Assembly (NCBI GenBank): GCA_041619555.1
Contig: JBFKDQ010000003.1
Span: forward strand, 1-64,000
Length of the DNA stretch: 64,000 bases
Direction: 5' to 3'
DNA from: Oceanococcus sp041619555
GTDB taxonomy: Bacteria > Pseudomonadota > Gammaproteobacteria > Nevskiales > Oceanococcaceae
The stretch's first letter is position 1. Each line of letters starts with the position of its first letter. The position numbers and the translations under genes are program-made. Shown one piece after another: positions 43,018-52,620 of this stretch. The notes under the pieces were generated by a model. It saw only the letters and a program-made list of their open reading frames with translations, made no database searches and had not been told where the DNA came from.

Positions 43018-43977
43018 TCAGGCGATGGGAACGCGATCGAGCAGTTCCCGGATCAGGGTTTCGTCGCTGATGCCTTCCGCCTCGGCCGCATAACTGCGCA
43101 GCACGCGGTGACGCAGGACGTCGGGGGCGATGATCTGCACATCGTCTGGCGAAACGTAGTCCCGTCCCTGTAGCCAGGCGTGGGCGCGGGCGCAGCGCTC
43201 CAGCGCGATGCTGGCTCGGGGGCTCGCACCATAGTCGATCCAGCGCGCCAGATCATCGCCGTAGCGCACCGCGGTGCGGGTGGCGTGGACCAGCTGCACG
43301 ATGTAGTCCTCGATGGCTTCGCTCAAATGCAGAGCCAGCGTTGCCTGCCGCGCGCTGAAAATGTCGGCCTGGCTCAGGGGGTCGGGGACGGCGCCTGGCG
43401 CGTGGCGCGCTTCGCCGCGGGCGAGGCGAAGGATCTGCTTCTCGCTGTCGAGATCCGGATAGCCGACCTTGACATACAGCAGGAAGCGGTCGAGCTGGGC
43501 CTCGGGCAGGGGATAGGTGCCTTCTTGCTCGATCGGGTTCTGGGTCGCCATCACCAGGAACAGCGGTGGCAATGTCCGGGTGTGCTGGCCGACCGTGACC
43601 TGGCGCTCAGCCATGGCTTCCAGCAGGGCGGACTGAACCTTGGCCGGGGCGCGGTTGATCTCGTCGGCGAGCAGAAGGTTATGGAAGATCGGCCCGTGCT
43701 GGAACTCGAACTGGCCGGTTTCCGGGCGATAGATGTCGGTGCCGATCAAATCCGAAGGGAGCAGGTCGGGAGTGAACTGGAGGCGGTGAAAATCCGCCTC
43801 GACGCCGTCGGCAAGAGCCTTGATGGCCCTGGTCTTGGCCAGCCCGGGTGCGCCTTCGACCAGCAGGTGGCCGTCTGCCAGCAAGGCGATCAGCAAACGA
43901 TCGACCAGGGTGCTCTGGCCGATGATGCGGGATTCGACATGGGCGCGCAGGCGCTTCAGGGCGCTGTCTTCAGACAT
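43018..43977 (-). CDS. moxR: MoxR-family AAA+ ATPase
   Basis: The 319-residue AAA+ protein has Walker A GAPGLAKT (42-49), Walker B LLLADEINRA (101-110), the sensor segment LVMATQNPIEQEGTYPLPEAQ and a C-terminal lid. MoxR ATPases act as chaperone-like activators, often of VWA-containing partners, which follow here. It heads a seven-gene operon (moxR, DUF58, DUF4381, batA, batB/C-like, batD, tandem GST-N). A promoter-like sequence lies upstream at 44010-44039. Confidence 0.93.
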   Translation of the reverse strand: MSEDSALKRLRAHVESRIIGQSTLVDRLLIALLADGHLLVEGAPGLAKTRAIKALADGVEADFHRLQFTPDLLPSDLIGTDIYRPETGQFEFQHGPIFHNLLLADEINRAPAKVQSALLEAMAERQVTVGQHTRTLPPLFLVMATQNPIEQEGTYPLPEAQLDRFLLYVKVGYPDLDSEKQILRLARGEARHAPGAVPDPLSQADIFSARQATLALHLSEAIEDYIVQLVHATRTAVRYGDDLARWIDYGASPRASIALERCARAHAWLQGRDYVSPDDVQIIAPDVLRHRVLRSYAAEAEGISDETLIRELLDRVPIA

Positions 43978-44009
43978 CGCAATCTCTTGGTTTTGAGGGG
44001 GGATAGGCC

Positions 44010-44039
44010 ATTGTAGGTAAGATGGCGCGGCTATGACCA
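44010..44039 (-). promoter_or_regulatory. Putative promoter of the moxR/Bat operon
   Basis: On the minus strand TGGTCA (44039-44034) and TACAAT (44015-44010) are 18 bases apart and match sigma-70 hexamers at four and five positions. Transcription would start about 25-30 bases before the moxR ATG. Confidence 0.45.
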
Positions 44040-44091
44040 TTTTACTTGTCCGGTGTTCCCGAGGGCCAACCGGACCGACCAGAGAGCAGGG

Positions 44092-45075
44092 ATGAGAAAG
44101 GCATTTGTGACAGGCGGCTCAGGATTTGTCGGCCGCAATCTGATCCGTCGGCTGCGCCGGGAGGGGGTTGCGGTTGCGGCCCTGGCCCGCTCGGAAGCGG
44201 CGGCGAACTGCGTGGCCGGCCTGGGGGCGGTGCCGGTGCGGGGTGATCTGCTGGACGTCGACACGCTGGCCGCAGGGATGATTTGTTGTGATGTGGTTTT
44301 CCATGCTGCGGCGCTGGTCGACGAGTGGGGGCCACGGGCGGCCTACTGGCGGGTCAATGTCGACGGCACCCAGGCTGCCCTCGATGCCGCGGCCGCCGCC
44401 GGCGTGGGCTGCTTTGTCCATGTCGGCACCGAAGCCGTGTATGCCGATGGCTGCCGTTCGCTGGAAAATCTGGATGAGTCCATGCCCGTGCCAGAACGGC
44501 CTTTGCCGCGTTATCCCGCGACCAAGGCGGAAGCGGAGCGTCGCGTCCTGGCCGCGAACTCCGAAAAGATGCGCTGTATCAGCGTGCGGCCGCGGCTGGT
44601 CTGGGGGCGGGATGACAGTTCGGTGTTGCCGCGTCTGGCAGCGGCGGTCAGAAGCGGCCGCTTCGTCTGGCCAGATCATGGTCGGGCCCTGACGAGCACC
44701 ACCCATGTTGACAACCTCTGCCATGCGCTGTGGCTGGCCGCAGCGGAAGGTCACGGTGGCGAAGCCTATTTCGTCAGTGATGGCGAGCCGATCTCGTTTC
44801 GTGATTTTCTCGCCCCCCTGCTGGCCACCCGGGGCGTTGATGCGGGAGACAAATCCGTACCGCTCTGGCTGGCCGAATACTTCGCCCGGACCTGCGAATG
44901 GCTCTGGGACCGGCTGGACCTGAGCTCGACGCCGCCGGCGCATCGCATGATGATCGAACTGGGGGCCAAGCCGGTCACGCTGAATGACCGCAAGGCGCGA
45001 ACGGAACTCGGCTATCAGCCGGTCATCACCAGGCAGCAGGGACTTGCCGAACTGCTCGGCGGCGCCTGTCATTAG
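44092..45075 (+). CDS. NAD(P)-dependent epimerase/dehydratase (3-beta-HSD-like)
   Basis: This is a 327-residue extended SDR. The cofactor motif GGSGFVG is at 8-14, and the catalytic Tyr141 and Lys145 lie in YPATK. The substrate part ends with RTELGYQPVITRQQGLAEL, as in 3-beta-hydroxysteroid dehydrogenase/isomerase-like and sugar epimerase families. The substrate is not evident. It diverges from the moxR operon and stands before the first TonB receptor; GAGCAGG precedes the ATG. Confidence 0.85.
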   Translation: MRKAFVTGGSGFVGRNLIRRLRREGVAVAALARSEAAANCVAGLGAVPVRGDLLDVDTLAAGMICCDVVFHAAALVDEWGPRAAYWRVNVDGTQAALDAAAAAGVGCFVHVGTEAVYADGCRSLENLDESMPVPERPLPRYPATKAEAERRVLAANSEKMRCISVRPRLVWGRDDSSVLPRLAAAVRSGRFVWPDHGRALTSTTHVDNLCHALWLAAAEGHGGEAYFVSDGEPISFRDFLAPLLATRGVDAGDKSVPLWLAEYFARTCEWLWDRLDLSSTPPAHRMMIELGAKPVTLNDRKARTELGYQPVITRQQGLAELLGGACH

Positions 45076-45247
45076 ACAGTGCTGCATAGCAACAACTTTG
45101 GCCGCCATCCAGTCGACGCTTTTTGAAATAAAATCAGCCGTTTCGCATTTTTTCGATGCGGTGTTTCATTTTTTGTATAGATGGGGTAGCGTCAGGCCAT
45201 CCATCGGATGAGATGGACTTTCGTCTTTTTGACTGGGGAGTTCAAAG

Positions 45248-48200
45248 ATGCAACGAAGTTTGAGGGGGGCGCAGAGTTCGCTCTGGCGGCTGTTTGGATG
45301 TGCCGCAATCGTCAGTTCGGCCTGCCTGGCGCCAAGCGCCTGGGCTGACACGGGGGCCGCCAAGGTCCGTATCAACGTGCGTGCAGGGATGGGAACGGAT
45401 TTTCCTGTCGTCCTGACCCTGTCACCAGGGCAGCCGGTTGATATCCTTGAGTACGATGGCGAGTTCGTGAAGGTGCGGACCGCTGGCGGCAACGAGGGCT
45501 ATCTGAAGCAGAAGTTTCTCGATATCGTCAAGGTGAAAGTGGCGGTTCCGGAGCCGGCCAAGGTGTCTGCGCCGGTTGCGGCAGTGCCCGTTGCGGTTCC
45601 TGCCGCACCCGCTGCACCTGCCTCTACGGCTGTGCCGGCGGCCGTGGTGGCCGCACCAGCGGTCGGCTCCGATGACGCCGCAGTTGTACTGAACAAGGTG
45701 CAGGTCACCGGCTCACGCCTGAAACGCACCGATATTGAAGGCGCTTCACCGGTGATTGAAGTGTCCCGCAGCGACATTGAGCGCATCGGTCTGAGCGATC
45801 TGGGCGATGTCATTCGTCAGTTGCCCGTGGTCACCGGCTCGCCCTTGTCGACTCGCACCAACAATGGCGGTGATGGCTCCACCTCGGTGGATTTGCGCGG
45901 AGTGGGCCGGCAGCGCACGCTGGTGCTGATCAATGGCCGCCGAGACATCGCGGGCAATGACTTCTCCACGATTCCGCTGGCCATCGTCGAACGCATCGAA
46001 ATCCTGCCGCAAGGCGCATCGGCCGTGTACGGTGCGGATGCGGTGGCCGGGGTGGTCAATATCGTCACCCGGCAGGACATGCAGGGGCTGGAGATCAGTG
46101 GCCATTACAGCGTGTACCCGGATCTGCAACCCAATGCTGCGGCAGCCGAGGTCAATGACCCCGGACTGGAAGGCAGTGACGGCGAGAACTATCGCGCTTC
46201 GATCGTGATCGGCAATGCGGGCAAGAAGGGCAAGTTTGTTGCCGGCATGGAATACAACCGGCAGAACGATGTTTTCCAGGGCAACATGGACAAGCCCTAT
46301 CTGCGTGATGCCATCCGGTTCACCGATCTGGATGATGTGGCGCTGGGCGGGGCCTCTTCGTTTAATAATGACATCGACGGTGATGGCGATCCCGGCATGG
46401 TGCTGGGTGGCAGCAGCGCCCAGCTCAACGGCTTCTACAATGTCAGCGGCAGTCCGACCTTTGATGATGGCATCTATACCATCGGCAGTGACGGCAATCC
46501 GCGTGCCCGTGTGCCTGAAGATGCGTACAACTTCGGGCCGGTGAACTATCTGCAGACGCCATTCCTGCGCAACAATTTCTTCTTCGCAGGTGATTTCAAT
46601 CTGGAAAACGGGGTCAGTGTGTATTCCGAGGCGCGCTATGCTCGCCGGCGTTCGGAACAGGCCCTGGCGCCGCTGCCGTATTTCTCGTTGTTCGACCCGC
46701 CCGGGACCATTCCGGCCGAAAACTTCTACAACCCATTCGGGACCGACCTGAGGGATATCCGTCGCCGCGTTTCGGAAGTGGGTGGGCGCAAGTTCCTGCA
46801 GGAACAATCGCTCAGCCAGCTGACCGTCGGAGCCAGGGGCGAGTTGCCCTTGGTGGAAGGCTGGGACTGGGATGCGTTCTACCAGTACGGCCGTTATGCG
46901 CAGGTCGATGTTGATCAGGGGCAGTTTGTCGGTTCACGCCTGGCTTTGGCGCTCGGGCCGTCATTCCAGGACACCGATGGCACGATTCGTTGCGGCACCT
47001 CAGCCGATCCCATCGCCGATTGCGTCCCGCTCAACATGTTCGGTCCGAACGGCAGCATCACCCAGGAGATGCTGGCCTATGTCAGCGCCAATCTGGTCGA
47101 CCGTTATGAAGGCAGCCGCAATCTGGCCGGCCTGACCCTGACCGGTCCGGTGATGAGTCTGCCCGCCGGCGACCTCACCGCGGGTTTGTCCTTCGAAACC
47201 CGGTCGGAATATTTCTCCTATGAGCCCGATTCCGGCAAGGCCACCGAAGCGGTGACCGGTAACGCCGGTGCGGGCCTGGCAGGCTCCTATGATGTTGATT
47301 CGGTTTCGATCGAAGCCTTGATTCCGCTGGTCAGCGGCATGCCGATGGCGCAAGCTCTGGAACTGGGGCTGGGTTTCCGGTTTGATGATTATTCAACCGT
47401 TGGCAGCAACGAGGTGGTGCAGGCCAATCTGCTGTGGCAGCCGGTTTCCTCGGTGATCGTCCGGGCGAGCTATGCGGAAGTCTTCCGCGAGCCCAGCATC
47501 TTCGAATTGTTTGCGCCGCAGGGTGACAACTTCCCGGAATATGTTGATCCCTGTTCGAACAGCAATATCGATGATGCCAACGAAAACCCCTACGCCGCTT
47601 TGACGCCGGAGCAGCAGCAGCGCTGCCACGACGATGGCGTGCCGGTTGGTGGGTACTTCCAGTCCAATATCCAGCCGCGCGGCCGGATCGGTGGCAATCC
47701 GAACGTGAGACCTGAACAGGGCGACACCTTCAATGTCGGCCTGGTCTGGGATCCGGAGTTCGTGCCGGGTGGTTCGGTTACCCTGGATTACTTCTCGATT
47801 GAACTGGAGGATGCGATCACCAATATCGCTGAGGAGTCCATCGTGAAGCTGTGCATCGAGGACGGCGATGCGGCCAGCTGTGCATTGACCACGCGATTCG
47901 ATGACGGCCAGATTGATTCGGTCGTGGCGCTGAACCAGAACATCGGCAAGGAAACCGCCACGGGCTGGGATCTGGCCTTCAATCATCGGCTCAATGGTGA
48001 TTTCGGCGAGTTGAGCTCACGTCTGCTCATCACCAAGCTGGATGAGCGTGCCTCCACGGTGCTCAATACCCTGGATACGGTGGGCAAGTTCAACGGTGGT
48101 GAGAACGGCTTTACCCGCGGCGTGTATCCGGAGTACAAGGCCAATTTCATTCTTGACTGGAGTCGTGATCGCCTTGGCGCTTCGCTGAACATCGATTACA

Positions 48201-48457
48201 TCGGCAGCGTGGATGAAGTGCTGGATGATGATGATCCGGCCGCGGTGCTTTCGCGCGAAGTGGAATCGGTGTACTACCTGGATGGCGCAATTCGCTACAA
48301 CGTGACCAACGACGCGCTGGTGACCTTCGGCATCAATAACATCCTGGATGAGGATGCACCGTTTGTGGCCGGCGAGTTCAATGCCCAGACCGACACCGAC
48401 ACTTATCGCGTACTGGGTCGGCAGTTCTATCTGAGCACCCGTCTGAACTTCAACTAG
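45248..48457 (+). CDS. TonB-dependent receptor with an N-terminal SH3b domain
   Basis: The 1069-residue product has a signal peptide (about 1-33) and then a bacterial SH3 domain (about 37-92) recognisable by INVRAGMGTDFPVVLTLSPG, VDILEYDGEFVKVRT and GNEGYLK. A Pro/Ala/Val linker (about 93-142) follows, then the receptor plug (VQVTGSRLKR, RTLVLINGRRDIAG, GASAVYGADAVAGVVNIVTR) and a 22-strand-type barrel ending in ..YLSTRLNFN. The SH3b domain takes the place where STN signalling domains can sit. Binding to peptidoglycan or protein by the SH3b is inferred. No TonB or substrate genes are nearby, so the ligand is unknown. Confidence 0.9.
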   Translation: MQRSLRGAQSSLWRLFGCAAIVSSACLAPSAWADTGAAKVRINVRAGMGTDFPVVLTLSPGQPVDILEYDGEFVKVRTAGGNEGYLKQKFLDIVKVKVAVPEPAKVSAPVAAVPVAVPAAPAAPASTAVPAAVVAAPAVGSDDAAVVLNKVQVTGSRLKRTDIEGASPVIEVSRSDIERIGLSDLGDVIRQLPVVTGSPLSTRTNNGGDGSTSVDLRGVGRQRTLVLINGRRDIAGNDFSTIPLAIVERIEILPQGASAVYGADAVAGVVNIVTRQDMQGLEISGHYSVYPDLQPNAAAAEVNDPGLEGSDGENYRASIVIGNAGKKGKFVAGMEYNRQNDVFQGNMDKPYLRDAIRFTDLDDVALGGASSFNNDIDGDGDPGMVLGGSSAQLNGFYNVSGSPTFDDGIYTIGSDGNPRARVPEDAYNFGPVNYLQTPFLRNNFFFAGDFNLENGVSVYSEARYARRRSEQALAPLPYFSLFDPPGTIPAENFYNPFGTDLRDIRRRVSEVGGRKFLQEQSLSQLTVGARGELPLVEGWDWDAFYQYGRYAQVDVDQGQFVGSRLALALGPSFQDTDGTIRCGTSADPIADCVPLNMFGPNGSITQEMLAYVSANLVDRYEGSRNLAGLTLTGPVMSLPAGDLTAGLSFETRSEYFSYEPDSGKATEAVTGNAGAGLAGSYDVDSVSIEALIPLVSGMPMAQALELGLGFRFDDYSTVGSNEVVQANLLWQPVSSVIVRASYAEVFREPSIFELFAPQGDNFPEYVDPCSNSNIDDANENPYAALTPEQQQRCHDDGVPVGGYFQSNIQPRGRIGGNPNVRPEQGDTFNVGLVWDPEFVPGGSVTLDYFSIELEDAITNIAEESIVKLCIEDGDAASCALTTRFDDGQIDSVVALNQNIGKETATGWDLAFNHRLNGDFGELSSRLLITKLDERASTVLNTLDTVGKFNGGENGFTRGVYPEYKANFILDWSRDRLGASLNIDYIGSVDEVLDDDDPAAVLSREVESVYYLDGAIRYNVTNDALVTFGINNILDEDAPFVAGEFNAQTDTDTYRVLGRQFYLSTRLNFN

Positions 48458-48490
48458 ATTCCGGTTCCCGGAAACACCTTGAAAACGAAG

Positions 48491-48518
48491 CCCCGGCGCG
48501 CGCCGGGGTTTTTTTTTT
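48491..48518 (+). terminator. Rho-independent terminator of the SH3b-TonB receptor
   Basis: CCCCGGCG and CGCCGGGG form a perfect GC stem (48491-48508) followed by ten T. It lies 34 bases after the stop codon, so the two receptors are separate transcripts. Confidence 0.95.
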
Positions 48519-48822
48519 GAACCAGGCCAGCCACTTGCAAATGAACCGTGAGAAATTCCGGTCTTGCCGAGCGATCTCAGCTGATGGGGCCAGCCGTTCG
48601 CCTTGCAGGCCGCACGCGTGCTGATTCCGCTTTGGCCCGGACTCGTGCAAGTCGTGTACGTTTTTGGGGCAAGGGCATGTCGCCGAGCCCGACTGCGTAT
48701 TTTCGAACGGCGAGCCGCATCTCTGCAATGACTTGAAAATTGGGGGTCAGCACAATTTGCTTTTGCGCCTTGCTCCGCACAAATGGTAGTGTTAGCCGTT
48801 TTTAGACCTTGGGGAAAAAGGG
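48519..48822 (+). other. Intergenic region upstream of the second receptor
   Basis: The region is 304 bases long with no convincing coding frame. It must hold the promoter of the second receptor; a weak TTGCGC-N18-TAGTGT pair is visible near 48765-48795. AAAAAGGG lies directly before the ATG as ribosome-binding site. I recognise no Fur-box-like palindrome. Confidence 0.5.
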
Positions 48823-51789
48823 ATGATCAAGGATCACTCGGCGTCTGTTGTCAGACTGCCGCGTTTGGGGTGGATGAGCCTGGCTGCGGCGTTTTTGGTC
48901 GCGCCTGCTTTTGCTCAATCCGATGTCGAATCATTACAGATCGAGACGGCGGGGGAAGCCGAATCCGCTTCTGAGGCTGCAGTGGAGCTGGGCGCCGTCC
49001 AGGTCACCGGCTCACGTATCAAGCAGGCCAATCTGACCAGCTCCAGTCCGGTGACGATCGTTAACGACACCGAAATCAAGTATCAGGGTACGGTCCGTGT
49101 CGAAGACCTGATCAATAGCTTGCCGCAGGCTTTCGCCGATCAGGGTGGCAACCTGTCCAATGGCGCGACGGGTACGGCCACGGTGAATCTGCGCAACCTC
49201 GGTTCCGAGCGCACGCTGGTTCTGGTCAATGGCAAGCGCATGAATGCCGGCGATCCCCGCGAACTGGCGCCCGACCTGAACACCATTCCGGCGGCGCTGA
49301 TTGATCGGGTGGAAATCGTCACGGGTGGCGCCTCGGCCGTGTACGGCTCCGATGCCGTGGCCGGGGTGGTCAACTTCATCATGAAGAAGGATTTCGAGGG
49401 TGTGCAGCTCGACTACCAGCACAACTTCTACATGCATGAAAATGACAATGGTCCGGCGCAGGCGCGTCTGAATGACGCTGGTTTCGCCGTGCCCAGTCGC
49501 AGTGTCACCGATGGCCAGGGCGATACCCTGAGCATCACCATCGGCTCGAACTCCGCAGATGGTCTGGGCAATTCGACCTTCTACACCATCTTCCGCAATT
49601 TGAATGCACTGCCGCAGTCCGAGCGTGACTTCAGTGCTTGTGCGGTGGGTGGGGCCGATCAGGCCTGCATCGGTTCCGGCACGACCTTCCCGACCCATTT
49701 CCTGGCTTTCAATCAGGATTTCTCCGCCGTGAGCAATCTGATCATTGACAGCACCACCGGCAACACCTTGCGTCCCTTTAACGGGGCCACCGACACCTTC
49801 AATTTTGCGCCCTTCAATTATTACCAGCGCAACAATGAAAACATCACCGCCGGCGCCATGTTCTCGCGTGAGATCAATGAAACCACGATGGCTTACGCCA
49901 ATGTGAGCTTCACCGAGGACAAAACCAATGGCGTGATCGCGCCCTCCGGCGTGTTCGGGACCGTGTCGCAGTTGCAGTGTGACAATCCACTGCTGTCGGA
50001 TGATCAGCGTCAGCAGATCTGTACCGATCTGGGCTATGGCCCGACCGATACCGCCAATGTCTTCCTGCTGCGTCGTAACGTGGAAGGCGGAGCCCGGGAT
50101 GACAACCTGACCCATCAGAGCCTGCGTACGATCATGGGCCTGGAAGGTGAGTTCGACTACATGGGGGCCTGGTCCTATGACGTGTTTTCGCAATTCTCGC
50201 GGGCGCGTCTGAACCAGATCTATCGCAATGACATGTCGATCACCCGCCAGAATCGCGCCATTGATGCGGTCGAAGATGCCGATGGCAATATCGTTTGCCG
50301 CTCGGTGGTGGATGGCTCCGACCCGAACTGCGTGGTCTACAACATCTTCGACACCAACGTCGCCGTGGATCAGGCCGCCCTGGACTACATCCAGGTGCCG
50401 GGCCTGCTGTCCGGCAGCACGGAACAGAAGATCCTCGGTGCGACCGTTACCGGTACCCTGGATGATGTCTTCGTGCCGGGCTCCGCCCAGCCAATCGGCG
50501 TCGCCCTGGGTGTGGAGCGGCGCAGTGAAGAAGCGGTCTTCGAAACCGATCTGGCTTTCCGCACCGGTGACCTGGCCGGTCAGGGTGGCGCAACGGTCGG
50601 TACCGGCGGTGAATACGACCTGTTCGAAGTGTTCGCCGAAGCCCGTCTGCCACTGCTGCAGGATCGTCAGTGGGTCTACGACCTGAACCTGGATCTGGGC
50701 TATCGTTTCTCCGACTACAGTTCGACGTCTTCCACTCACACCTACAAGGCGCAGGTGAACTGGTCCTTGAATCCGGACGTCAATGTGCGTGGTGGCTACA
50801 ACCGTGCGGTACGCGCACCAAACATCCTGGAACTGTCGACCCCAACCTCGGTGAATCTGGCCGGCAATACGGATCCTTGCTCGGGTGATACCCCGGATGC
50901 GACGGCTGAAGAGTGTGCGAACGATCCCGTCATCGCGCAGCGGCCTGAACTGTATGGCAACATCACGCCGAACCCGGCCAACCAGTACAACGGCCTGTAT
51001 GGTTCCTCGCCCAGCCTGGAGCCGGAAGAAGCCGATACCTACACGATTGGTTTCGTGTACACGCCCTCCTATGTCAAGAATCTGAGCCTGACGCTGGATT
51101 ACTACGACATCGACGTGTCGGGCCGGATTGGCTCCTATGGCGCCGATACCGTGCTGCGTGAGTGCTATGAGAATGGCAACCTCTGCGATCTGATCACCCG
51201 TGATCCCGATACCGGGAGTCTCTGGCTGGCACCGACGGGCTATGTAGACGTGCAGACCCTTAATACCGGCTCCATCCAGGTCAAGGGTGTCGATCTGAAC
51301 GTCAACTACCGTTACGATCTGAACGACTACGGCATGCTGAACCTGGAACTGGTGGGTGCCTACAACCTGTCGGAGAGTGTCCAGCCAATTCCTGGTGGCG
51401 AATCTTTCAAGTGTGAAGGGCGTTATGGTCTGGAGTGTGGTGTGCCGAAGCCGGACTGGAGGCACAAGTTCCGTGCGCGCTGGTTGACACCGTACAACGG
51501 CATCGAAACCAGCCTGGCCTGGCGTTTCATCGGCAGTGTCAAGGCGGATGAAGCCAGTGATGCGCCCGAAGCTGAACAGACCCTGTCGTCCTACAGCTAC
51601 ATTGATGTGGCCGCGACCATTCCGTATGACCGCTTCAGCTTCCGCGTCGGCATGAGCAACCTGCTGGACAAGGATCCGCCGGTCATCGGTGATGCGCTTC
51701 CTGGTGTGGTCGGCAACGGCAACACCTTCCCGCAGATCTATGACAGCCTGGGCCGTTATGTCTTCTTGGGCGTGACCGCCGACTTCTGA
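48823..51789 (+). CDS. TonB-dependent receptor
   Basis: The 988-residue outer-membrane receptor has a signal peptide (about 1-31), an acidic spacer and a plug from about residue 57 (GAVQVTGSRIKQANL, RTLVLVNGKRMNAGD, GGASAVYGSDAVAGVVNFIM). The barrel continues to the C-terminal YVFLGVTADF with its terminal Phe. It shares the plug layout of the preceding receptor but has no SH3b domain. In Xanthomonadales such receptors often import plant or microbial sugars, peptides or siderophores; the substrate here is unknown. Confidence 0.93.
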   Translation: MIKDHSASVVRLPRLGWMSLAAAFLVAPAFAQSDVESLQIETAGEAESASEAAVELGAVQVTGSRIKQANLTSSSPVTIVNDTEIKYQGTVRVEDLINSLPQAFADQGGNLSNGATGTATVNLRNLGSERTLVLVNGKRMNAGDPRELAPDLNTIPAALIDRVEIVTGGASAVYGSDAVAGVVNFIMKKDFEGVQLDYQHNFYMHENDNGPAQARLNDAGFAVPSRSVTDGQGDTLSITIGSNSADGLGNSTFYTIFRNLNALPQSERDFSACAVGGADQACIGSGTTFPTHFLAFNQDFSAVSNLIIDSTTGNTLRPFNGATDTFNFAPFNYYQRNNENITAGAMFSREINETTMAYANVSFTEDKTNGVIAPSGVFGTVSQLQCDNPLLSDDQRQQICTDLGYGPTDTANVFLLRRNVEGGARDDNLTHQSLRTIMGLEGEFDYMGAWSYDVFSQFSRARLNQIYRNDMSITRQNRAIDAVEDADGNIVCRSVVDGSDPNCVVYNIFDTNVAVDQAALDYIQVPGLLSGSTEQKILGATVTGTLDDVFVPGSAQPIGVALGVERRSEEAVFETDLAFRTGDLAGQGGATVGTGGEYDLFEVFAEARLPLLQDRQWVYDLNLDLGYRFSDYSSTSSTHTYKAQVNWSLNPDVNVRGGYNRAVRAPNILELSTPTSVNLAGNTDPCSGDTPDATAEECANDPVIAQRPELYGNITPNPANQYNGLYGSSPSLEPEEADTYTIGFVYTPSYVKNLSLTLDYYDIDVSGRIGSYGADTVLRECYENGNLCDLITRDPDTGSLWLAPTGYVDVQTLNTGSIQVKGVDLNVNYRYDLNDYGMLNLELVGAYNLSESVQPIPGGESFKCEGRYGLECGVPKPDWRHKFRARWLTPYNGIETSLAWRFIGSVKADEASDAPEAEQTLSSYSYIDVAATIPYDRFSFRVGMSNLLDKDPPVIGDALPGVVGNGNTFPQIYDSLGRYVFLGVTADF

Positions 51790-51812
51790 TTCCTGATCAG
51801 GATATTGAAATC

Positions 51813-51844
51813 AACAACGCCCCTTGATTGGGGCGTTGTTTTTT
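51813..51844 (+). terminator. Rho-independent terminator of the second receptor
   Basis: AACAACGCCCC and GGGGCGTTGTT (51813-51823 and 51830-51840) form an 11-bp perfect stem with loop TTGATT, and T-rich sequence follows. The A-rich 5' arm lets it act on the convergent fabR transcript to some degree. Confidence 0.93.
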
Positions 51845-51878
51845 CCGGCGAAGCTTAGATTTTCTGGCAGCGCGGCAC

Positions 51879-52508
51879 CTAAAGGTCGCGTTCGTGCTTG
51901 CCCAACAAGGAGCCTGAAATGATCATGCGGATAATGACCACCATCTCCGCCGCGGTCTGTTCCCGCTGTGTTGCGCTCTGATCCATTGCCGTGCCCCCGA
52001 GGGCGAAAATCAGCCGGGTAATGGCCTTGGCCACCAGTTGCGGCTGTTGTATCGGTCGCCCTGCAGCCGCGGAACGATGGACCAGATCTTCGCGTAGCTC
52101 ATCTTCGAAATAGTGTAATTGACGTTCGATGGCCTGCTTGAAGGCGGTCGAGCCTGCACTGCCTTCGCGCAGCAAAAGATGCAGGTGCTTCTCGTCCGCC
52201 TCGAGCTGCTCCATGAACGTCTCGACCGAACTCACGATCGCGCTTTTTTCCGAACTCACCCGGTTGCGTGCCTCCCTCACAATGGTGCGTAGGGCGCCGC
52301 CGGCCTGCTCGATCAGGGCCACGGCGAGTTCGTCAATGTCCCTGAAATGGCGGTAAAAACTGTTGGGCGCGATGCCGGCGGCACGCGCGACCTCGCGCAG
52401 ACCCAGCGTGGATACGCTGCGGTTCGGTCCCAGCAAACGGCTCGCCGCATCGAGAAGCTGTTCGCGGTCTATGGGGGTCTTGCTTCGCGGTGTGGAAGAA
52501 ACGGCCAC
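51879..52508 (-). CDS. fabR: FabR-like TetR-family repressor
   Basis: The 209-residue product has a TetR helix-turn-helix (37-55: LREVARAAGIAPNSFYRHF), almost identical in this part to E. coli FabR, which represses unsaturated fatty-acid genes fabA and fabB. The C-terminal ligand domain keeps FabR-like segments (LHLLLREGSAGSTAFKQAI). The start codon is GTG. Neither fabA nor fabB is in the window; the neighbour upstream is a REC-EAL gene. A role in setting membrane lipid composition is likely from family knowledge. Confidence 0.85.
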   Translation of the reverse strand: MAVSSTPRSKTPIDREQLLDAASRLLGPNRSVSTLGLREVARAAGIAPNSFYRHFRDIDELAVALIEQAGGALRTIVREARNRVSSEKSAIVSSVETFMEQLEADEKHLHLLLREGSAGSTAFKQAIERQLHYFEDELREDLVHRSAAAGRPIQQPQLVAKAITRLIFALGGTAMDQSATQREQTAAEMVVIIRMIISGSLLGKHERDL

Positions 52509-52620
52509 TGTACTTGTCGTTTGAATTCAGCCGGCAACTTTACACCATGGATGAGGGGCGTGAACCATTCGTGATGCTGGCCGGTCCTGGATGCGGAGCC
52601 CGCGCAGGGCCCTGATCGGC

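Noticed and set aside
49012..51465. A long open frame on the minus strand opposite the second TonB receptor
   Set aside because: It lies wholly opposite a convincing receptor gene and has no recognisable motif; it is a codon-bias shadow.
52509..52560. FabR operator near TTTGAATTCA upstream of fabR
   Set aside because: The short palindrome does not resemble the FabR site I remember (AGCGTAC...GTTCGCT), and short palindromes are frequent by chance.
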